A stretch of DNA of 25,968 nucleotides, from contig JAZFYD010000017.1 of NCBI GenBank assembly GCA_036443405.1, forward strand, positions 1 to 25,968, given 5' to 3'. Position numbers and translations under genes: made by a program. The DNA is from JAZFYD01 sp036443405. Lineage in GTDB: Bacteria > Planctomycetota > PLA2. Below are positions 20,731 through 25,968 of this stretch, piece after piece. A model generated the notes under the pieces. That model had not been told where the DNA came from. It was given only the letters and a program-made list of their open reading frames with translations, and did no database searches. How positions within the stretch are numbered: the first letter of the stretch is position 1; each line of letters starts with the position of its first letter.

Positions 20731-22352
20731 CAGCTCTTGCCCTTCAGTTTCGGATCCAGCGCGTCGCGCACGCCGTCGCCCAAGAAGTTGAGGCTGAACA
20801 GTGTGACCGCCATCACGAGGCTCGGCCAGACGAGCACCCACCAGTTGCCGCCGTCGCTGGTGAGCGCCTGGCGGCCGATGTTGACCAGCGAGCCCCAGCT
20901 GTCGACCATCTCGCCGCCCCACTCGACGTTGAGCCCGATGAACGCCAGGAACGACTCCTGCAGGATCACCGCCGGAATCGTCAGGGTCGAGTACACGATC
21001 ACGACGCCGAGCGTGTTCGGGATCAGGTGGCGCAGGAGGATGGCCATGTGGCTGCTGCCGCACATGTGCGACGCCTCGATGAACTCCTTTTCCTTCAGCG
21101 ACAACACCTGGCCGCGCACGATGCGCGCGATCATCAGCCACTGCACCGCACCTAGCGCCGCGAACAGCGTGAAGATGTTCCGATCGAACGCAACCATCAG
21201 CAGGATCACGAGGAACATGAACGGCAGCGCATTGAGGATGTCCACGATGCGCATCATGAACTCGCCCGTGGTCGTGATCGTTCGAGACAGGAACCGAACG
21301 GACGAAAGCCTGCCGACAACGGCCACGAACTTGGGGGCTCCGACCGACAGCACAAGAGCGCCCAGCGCGCTTCCCCACGACAGTCCGGCCGTCCAAAACA
21401 GACCCAGCGTGCCCACGGATCCGATCACGAGTCCCGTGGCGTGCCCCGCCGTCAGCGGGCTCTGTGCGGTGTAGCCCGCGATGGCGCCATAGAGCACGCC
21501 GATCAGCACCGACACCAGCGTCGCGACCGCACCGACCATCAGAGAGATCTGCCCGCCGTACACGACGCGCGCGAGCATGTCGCGGCCCGAGAGATCGGTG
21601 CCGAGCACGTGGTAGAGGACCTGCGGCTCTCCATCCTTGCGGACCTCGTGGATGAAACGGCCCTCGATGCGGAGTTTGTCCAGCGGCTTGCCCGCGCGCT
21701 CGATCGCGGCGAGTTTGCCGTCCTTGATCGTCACGCGCACGGTCTCGGGCCGCGGGACGCGCGGACGTGTGTGCTCCAGCAGCAGGATCTTGCCCTCGGC
21801 CTGGATGCCGGCGGGCAACGGTTTCCGGCGTTGGAGAACGACGTTCTTGAACTGTTCGCCGCCACCGTCGACGTAGGAGAGGTACTCTTCCTCGCCCTTG
21901 ACTTCGACGCGCTTCACCGTCCGCGCGCCTTCGACCTTCTTGATCTGGTCGATCTTGCCCTTGCGCAACTTGATGCGGTACTTGATGCGGTCGAATTCCT
22001 GGACGTCGTACTCCAGAACACCGTCCGTCGTCATGATCTGGGCGACGAGGTCGGGCACCCTGTCGGGTACTGCGGCGTCATCCCCGAGGTCGTACCGGAT
22101 CTCCGCGAGAACCGCAGGATGCGAGTAACCCGGCGGGTGCGCGCGAACCCAAGGCTGGCCGTAGGTCGATTCGTACGAGAGCCACAGGTCCGCGCAGATC
22201 GTGACGACCGAAACGAAGACCACGATCACGAGGCCCGCCATCGCGAACTTGTTCTTCTTCAGCCGGCGCCATGCGTCGGACCACAGGCTCGCGCCCTTGG
22301 GCGCCACCTTCTCGGTCATCACCGGTGCGGTCTGATCGCTCCCACTAGGCAT
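20730..22352 (-). CDS. oppC: Oligopeptide ABC transporter permease OppC with two large insertions
   Basis: A 540-aa inner-membrane permease, compared with about 300 aa in Escherichia coli. Residues 22-58 hold the usual N-terminal part with TM1 (LVIVVFVSVVTICADLW). About 170 residues (75-245), charged and beta-like, are then inserted before the conserved HVLGTDLSGRDMLARVVYGG (248-267). A second insertion of about 65 residues (295-362), with two hydrophobic segments, separates GAIAGY from GEFMMRIVDIL. After this the family core is normal: the cytoplasmic EAA loop EFIEASHMCGSSHMAILLRH and the C-terminal NFLGDGVRDALDPK. The first insert probably faces the periplasm, where the binding protein docks. 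The ATG at 22352 overlaps the end of oppB by 8 nt and has GAGG about 8 nt upstream. An ATG 33 nt further in lacks a site. Confidence 0.92.
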   Translation of the reverse strand: MPSGSDQTAPVMTEKVAPKGASLWSDAWRRLKKNKFAMAGLVIVVFVSVVTICADLWLSYESTYGQPWVRAHPPGYSHPAVLAEIRYDLGDDAAVPDRVPDLVAQIMTTDGVLEYDVQEFDRIKYRIKLRKGKIDQIKKVEGARTVKRVEVKGEEEYLSYVDGGGEQFKNVVLQRRKPLPAGIQAEGKILLLEHTRPRVPRPETVRVTIKDGKLAAIERAGKPLDKLRIEGRFIHEVRKDGEPQVLYHVLGTDLSGRDMLARVVYGGQISLMVGAVATLVSVLIGVLYGAIAGYTAQSPLTAGHATGLVIGSVGTLGLFWTAGLSWGSALGALVLSVGAPKFVAVVGRLSSVRFLSRTITTTGEFMMRIVDILNALPFMFLVILLMVAFDRNIFTLFAALGAVQWLMIARIVRGQVLSLKEKEFIEASHMCGSSHMAILLRHLIPNTLGVVIVYSTLTIPAVILQESFLAFIGLNVEWGGEMVDSWGSLVNIGRQALTSDGGNWWVLVWPSLVMAVTLFSLNFLGDGVRDALDPKLKGKS

Positions 22353-23868
22353 GCCGGATCCTCGGGTCCAGGAACGCGTAGAGAATGTCCACGAGCAGCG
22401 TGAAGAAAATCAGAAGCACGCCAAACATCAGCACGAGGCCCAAAACGAGTGTGTAGTCGCGGTTGATCGCGCTGTTGACGAACTCCTTGCCCATGCCGGG
22501 GACGCCGAAGATCATCTCGACGACCAGCGAACCGGTCAGCATCTGTGCCACGGCCGGGCCCAGAAACGACACGACCGGAGTCAACGCACCCTTGAGCGTG
22601 TGCCGCAACACGATGACGCGTTCGGACAGCCCCTTGGCCCGCGCGGTCCGGATGTAGTCCTGGTGGACCACCTCGAGCATCCCGGCGCGAGTCAGTCGAG
22701 CGACACGCGCGGCGAACGGAAGCGCGAGGGTGATTGCCGGCAGGATCAGCTCGCGGAAGCTGCCCCAGCCGGTGACCGGCACCCAGTCGAGTTTCATCGC
22801 GAAGACCAGGACGAGCATCGGCCCGACGACGAACGTCGGCAGAGCGAGCCCGATCATCGCGGCGCTCATCGATGTGTAGTCGAAGATTGAGTTGCGTTTG
22901 ATACCGGAGATGAGCCCCGTCGTCAGACCGATCAAGAGCGCCAGGAAGAGTGCGGCACCGCCCAACACCGCGCTCGTGCCGATGTGGTTCCCGATGATCT
23001 CGTTGACCGTGCGGTCCTTCTGTTTGTAGGACGGCCCCATGTCGCCCTTCCAGACGAGTTCGCCGATGAATTTGAGGTATTGCTCGGGAAGCGGAAGGTC
23101 TTGCCCGTACTTCTTGTCGATCGCGGCCTGCGTCGCCGCGTCCAACGCCTTCTCCGCGTCGAACGGCCCGCCGGGCGCCGCGCGGATCAGGAAGAAGCTG
23201 ATCGTGAGCAGAACCAGCAAGACGATCGGCGTGCCGATCAGCCGGCGCTTCACGTACAGGCGCAACTCCGGACCCTGGGTCGAGACGCCGAGCGTCATCA
23301 GATAGAGCGTGGCAAAGAGCACGTTCACGCCGATCCCTAGGGCGAACGGGTCGGCCATCCAGACGAAGAGGGAGAACGCCGGCACCAGCCCCCACCACGC
23401 GCGGTTCAAGAGCCGGCGCACGATTCCGGCCGTGTCCAGCAGTGCCGCCAGAAAGAACCCGACCGATGCGAGGTAGACCCAGGCCTCGAAATCGTCGACT
23501 GGGCCCAGTCCGAACGGACGGAGGCTCAACGAGATCAGCACGAGCGCGGCCAGCCACACTCCGGCGAGGGTTTTCCCGCCAAGTGTTTTTTGCAGCGGGA
23601 CGCGCAGGGACCCGAGGAGCATCACGGCCACGCCGAACAGCACAAACAAGATCCCGGTGCCCCACGAGGGCTCAGCTGAGCCTTCCGGCACGCCGAGCCA
23701 GGCGGCCATGAAACCGGCGGTGGCAAGCACCAGCCCCACCAGGAGCGCGCCGAGCCACCGCGGGCGCTTCGGCGGCGCGAGCAGGCTCAACCCGCCCAGC
23801 GCAAGAAACAGCCAGGCGTATTCCGCCAAGCCCAAGGCGGAGACATCGAAGGGAATCAGATCGCGCAT
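22345..23868 (-). CDS. oppB: Oligopeptide ABC transporter permease OppB with N-terminal membrane extension
   Basis: A 507-aa permease, about 200 residues longer than typical OppB. The standard protein starts near residue 203 (YVKRRLIGTPIVLLVLLTIS) and matches OppB through GDMGPSYKQKDRTVNEII, the EAA-type loop YIRTARAKGLSERVIVLRH, FGVPGMGKEFVNSAINRDYTLV and DILYAFLDPRI. The first 200 residues hold about seven hydrophobic segments (near 17-32, 39-59, 69-89, 103-116, 129-147, 157-172, 176-195) without a family I recognise. The ATG at 23868 lacks a clear ribosome site. Membrane-like sequence in frame with no stop supports a true fusion, but a start near residue 203 cannot be excluded. It lies 76 nt behind oppA and overlaps oppC. 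Confidence 0.9.
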   Translation of the reverse strand: MRDLIPFDVSALGLAEYAWLFLALGGLSLLAPPKRPRWLGALLVGLVLATAGFMAAWLGVPEGSAEPSWGTGILFVLFGVAVMLLGSLRVPLQKTLGGKTLAGVWLAALVLISLSLRPFGLGPVDDFEAWVYLASVGFFLAALLDTAGIVRRLLNRAWWGLVPAFSLFVWMADPFALGIGVNVLFATLYLMTLGVSTQGPELRLYVKRRLIGTPIVLLVLLTISFFLIRAAPGGPFDAEKALDAATQAAIDKKYGQDLPLPEQYLKFIGELVWKGDMGPSYKQKDRTVNEIIGNHIGTSAVLGGAALFLALLIGLTTGLISGIKRNSIFDYTSMSAAMIGLALPTFVVGPMLVLVFAMKLDWVPVTGWGSFRELILPAITLALPFAARVARLTRAGMLEVVHQDYIRTARAKGLSERVIVLRHTLKGALTPVVSFLGPAVAQMLTGSLVVEMIFGVPGMGKEFVNSAINRDYTLVLGLVLMFGVLLIFFTLLVDILYAFLDPRIRHA

Positions 23869-23944
23869 GCGAGAGCGGGCGCTTGATACCAGGAATGACG
23901 ACCAGTGTCAGCCTACGGCTACGGCGTCAGGCAGCGAACGCCGC

Positions 23945-25621
23945 CTACTCCTCCGGCTCGTAGTACATGTACTGGAACGGGTGGAGGTCGCGGTAGTTCT
24001 CGTACCAGCCGCGTAGCGAATCCCGCTTCATCCCCTGGTTCACGTAGATGTAGATCGGGAGGATCGGGAACTCATCGGCGATCAGCATGGCTTCCGCCTC
24101 GCGGAAGTACGCGTAGCGTTTTTTGTTGTCAAACTCGATGGCGGCTTTTTGGATGAGTTCGTCGTAGCGTTTGCGCCCCCAACCGGTGTTGTTGTTGCCG
24201 CCGCCGGTGAGCCACATGTCCATGAACGTCATGGGGTCGCCGTAATCGCCGATCCAGCCCGCGCGCCCCACGTCATAGTTCTGCGCGCGCACGTCGACGA
24301 GATAGACCTTCCACTCCGAGTTTCGCAGCTTGACTCTGATGCCGAGATTCTCGCGCCACATCTGCGCAATGGCTTCCGCGACCTTCTTGTGGTCCTCCTG
24401 CGTGTTGTAGAGCAGCATGAGATCGGGGTAGCCCTCACCCTTCGGATAACCTGCTTCCGCGAACAGCCGGCGCGCCTCGTCCGGGTTGTAGTCGAGGCCT
24501 TGGGCGGGGTTGTAGCCCGCGACGGCCGGGCAGAACCAGTTGGCCGGGATCTGGCCGCCGCGCATGACATCCTTGGTGATCGTTTCGCGATTGACGGCGA
24601 GGGACAACGCTTTGCGGACGCGTTTGTCCTTCAGGTGCGGGCGGTCGACGTTGAAACGGTAGAAGTAGGTTCCGAGATACGGACTCACGTAGTACTCGTC
24701 CAGCTTCTCGATCTCGTCGATCTTCGCGGACGGCACCGATTTGATCCAGTCGACCTCTTTCTTGACGAACTTGTTGTAGACCTGGTCGAGGTCCTCGAGC
24801 GGCAGCGCGCTGATCTTGGTCAGCTTGACGAAGCCGGCGTCCCAATAGTGCTTGTTGGGCGTCATCACCAAACGCAGGCGCGGCTTGTTCTCCGCGAGAA
24901 CAAACGGGCCGTTGCCGACGAAGTTCTCCTCGCGCGTCCACTTGTCACCGAATTTCTCCACCGTCGCGCGATGGACCGGCATGTAGGTCTCGAATGCGCA
25001 CAGATCGAGAAAATACGCGCACGGCGCGTGCAGCCGGATCTTGAGGGTCCGGTCATCGACAACCTCGACGCCGACCTCCTTCTTGAACGCTTCGTAGTCC
25101 GTCTTGCCCGCCGTGCGGAACGCAAGCGCGCCGTCGATCGGGTCGAGCATGTAGGCGTACTGCGAGATTGTGGCGGGGTGCAGCACACGGAAGTAACTCC
25201 AACGGAAGTCCTCGGCCGTGATGCGCTCGCCGTTGCTCCACTTCGCGTCTGCGCGGAAGTGGAAGGTGTAGGTCTTTCCGTCCGCGGACATGGTCCAGTG
25301 CGTCGCGACGCCGGGCCGCGGTTCGAGCGTCTCCGGGTCGTGCGAAACGAGCCCCTCATACAGGGCCAGCGCGAGCGTATGCTCGGGTACACCGGTCATC
25401 TTGGCCGGGTCGAGCGTCTCGGGGTCGCCACCGTTGTTGAACACCAACTCCTGCTTGACGCTCTTCCAGGAGTCGTCCTCGGGCTCGAACTCCTTTTTCC
25501 ACTCGTTATTGCCGCCACCTTTCGAACCGGCGGGTTCGGCTTCGTCCCCGGCATGCGCCGGAAGGTGGCCGAACAGGAATGCGATCAAGGCGACCGCGAA
25601 CACGAAACGGTGGAGTCTCAT
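23945..25621 (-). CDS. oppA: Oligopeptide-binding protein OppA (extracellular solute-binding protein family 5)
   Basis: A 558-aa periplasmic receptor that delivers peptides to OppBCDF. Residues 1-24 form a Sec signal with cleavage near PAHA, without a lipobox cysteine, so it is a soluble rather than lipid-anchored receptor. An acidic Gly/Asn-rich linker follows. The family-5 domain starts near residue 58 (ELVFNNGGDPETLDPAK) and shows the hallmark WSNGERITAEDF (about 128-139), VGNGPFVL, RVRKALSLAVNRE and the C-terminal WIGDYGDPMTF. The length is normal. AGGA lies about 8 nt before the ATG at 25621. The gene opens the opp cluster, 76 nt before oppB. A close dipeptide- or nickel-binding relative is possible, but OppA-like features and the A-B-C-D-F order favour oligopeptides. 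Confidence 0.94.
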   Translation of the reverse strand: MRLHRFVFAVALIAFLFGHLPAHAGDEAEPAGSKGGGNNEWKKEFEPEDDSWKSVKQELVFNNGGDPETLDPAKMTGVPEHTLALALYEGLVSHDPETLEPRPGVATHWTMSADGKTYTFHFRADAKWSNGERITAEDFRWSYFRVLHPATISQYAYMLDPIDGALAFRTAGKTDYEAFKKEVGVEVVDDRTLKIRLHAPCAYFLDLCAFETYMPVHRATVEKFGDKWTREENFVGNGPFVLAENKPRLRLVMTPNKHYWDAGFVKLTKISALPLEDLDQVYNKFVKKEVDWIKSVPSAKIDEIEKLDEYYVSPYLGTYFYRFNVDRPHLKDKRVRKALSLAVNRETITKDVMRGGQIPANWFCPAVAGYNPAQGLDYNPDEARRLFAEAGYPKGEGYPDLMLLYNTQEDHKKVAEAIAQMWRENLGIRVKLRNSEWKVYLVDVRAQNYDVGRAGWIGDYGDPMTFMDMWLTGGGNNNTGWGRKRYDELIQKAAIEFDNKKRYAYFREAEAMLIADEFPILPIYIYVNQGMKRDSLRGWYENYRDLHPFQYMYYEPEE

Positions 25622-25643
25622 TTTTTGTTTCCTTGGGCGGGAA

Positions 25644-25675
25644 GCTCCAACGGCGTCAGCCGTTGGGCCAAAAAC
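25644..25675. repeat. 32-bp palindromic repeat, GTCA-loop copy
   Basis: The stem CCAACGGC/GCCGTTGG (25647-25654 and 25659-25666) encloses GTCA, with the same flanks as the copy at 16534-16565 (31 of 32 identical). It lies in the 105-bp spacer between coaD and oppA, about 25 bp before the oppA start codon. It would form a hairpin near the ribosome site if transcribed from upstream. A decayed half-copy may overlap the coaD stop (around 25722-25741). Confidence 0.8.
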
Positions 25676-25726
25676 TAGGAGGCCGGCGGCCAGACTACCA
25701 CAGCGCTTTCGCTGACGGATCGGGCG

Positions 25727-25968
25727 TCAACCGTTGCGGCCGGCGAGTGCGCGGGCCACGCAATCGGGCACAAACTGCGACGCGTCCCCACCGGCCGCGA
25801 CGATCTCGCGCACGAGCGTCGACGAGACGATCGCCAGGTCCGGCGGCGGCGTCAGGATCACCGTTTCGATGCCCGGAGAAAGTCGCGTATTGGTGTGCGC
25901 CATCGTGTACTCGTAGTCGAAGTCCGTGGCCGTGCGCCCGCCCCGCCACAACACCGTGGCGCCGGGCG
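25727..25968 (-). CDS. coaD: Phosphopantetheine adenylyltransferase CoaD, 3' part
   Basis: Only the C-terminal 80 or so residues are in the window, and the frame continues past its right edge. The readable part matches CoaD, which transfers AMP to 4'-phosphopantetheine in coenzyme A synthesis. It has the RGGRTATDFDYEYTMAHTN segment (as in RGLR..SDFEYE of the family), the ETVILTPP strand, SSTLVREI (the conserved ISST-V-[KR] nucleotide-binding motif) and the GGDASQFVP C-terminus. The stop TGA is at 25729-25727. The GTG at 25954 is an internal valine, not a start. No strong terminator separates it from oppA. Confidence 0.9.
   Translation of the reverse strand, partial: PGATVLWRGGRTATDFDYEYTMAHTNTRLSPGIETVILTPPPDLAIVSSTLVREIVAAGGDASQFVPDCVARALAGRNG

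Noticed and set aside
23905..23936. Another copy of the GTCA-loop palindrome between oppA and oppB
   Set aside because: It contains GGCGTCAGGC and direct GTCAG repeats, but the arms do not pair over 8 bp.
25727..25954. Short independent gene starting at GTG 25954
   Set aside because: The frame continues upstream to the window edge, and the sequence matches the C-terminal part of CoaD, so the GTG is an internal codon.

Overview
The window looks like a piece of a GC-rich, diderm (Gram-negative-type) bacterial chromosome. Diderm architecture is inferred from two lipoprotein secretins, a TolQ/ExbB-ExbD motor and several proteins with Sec signal peptides. Every gene I accept is on the minus strand, and the long plus-strand frames are high-GC shadows. 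The oversized OppB and OppC permeases, lipidated TPR-secretins, TPR-tailed sulfatase-fold enzyme and one-TolQ/two-ExbD operon suggest a Planctomycetota- or Myxococcota-like lineage. No rRNA or tRNA is present, so that placement is a guess. Read along the transcribed (minus) strand, from high to low coordinates, there are three blocks. Block A (25968-16577) is housekeeping and uptake: the 3' end of coaD, then a complete oligopeptide ABC importer oppA-oppB-oppC-oppD-oppF with overlapping B/C/D/F junctions, then ridA, an nrnA-type DHH phosphoesterase and a type-4 Fe-S uracil-DNA glycosylase. It ends in a very strong hairpin terminator that overlaps the last UDG codons. Block B (16038-1706) is the unusual part. 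It starts with a lipoprotein TPR-secretin carrying a strict Cys-x3 repeat tract just after the lipid anchor, followed by its own terminator. A probable promoter then precedes a run of a 994-aa TPR protein, a 436-aa exported helical-repeat protein, TolQ/ExbB with a signal peptide, two consecutive 191-aa ExbD proteins and a membrane-anchored sulfatase-fold enzyme with Thr at the nucleophile position. A second lipoprotein TPR-secretin, paralogous to the first, follows. The neighbourhood could encode an uncharacterised proton-motive-force-driven trans-envelope machine: an inner-membrane motor, periplasmic TPR proteins and outer-membrane secretin channels. The one-TolQ-plus-two-TolR composition recalls the Myxococcus AglRQS motor. 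No TonB, TonB-dependent receptor, secretion ATPase or pilin gene is visible here. Block C (1538-151) is a HAD-like phosphatase gene overlapping a small GT2 glycosyltransferase gene, behind the terminator of the second secretin. Between the blocks the intergenic DNA holds short palindromes. One family has 8-bp stems and a 4-base GTCA (or ATCA) loop, and its stem positions change in a base-pair-preserving way between copies. Degenerate tandem copies of related units lie downstream of the UDG gene.
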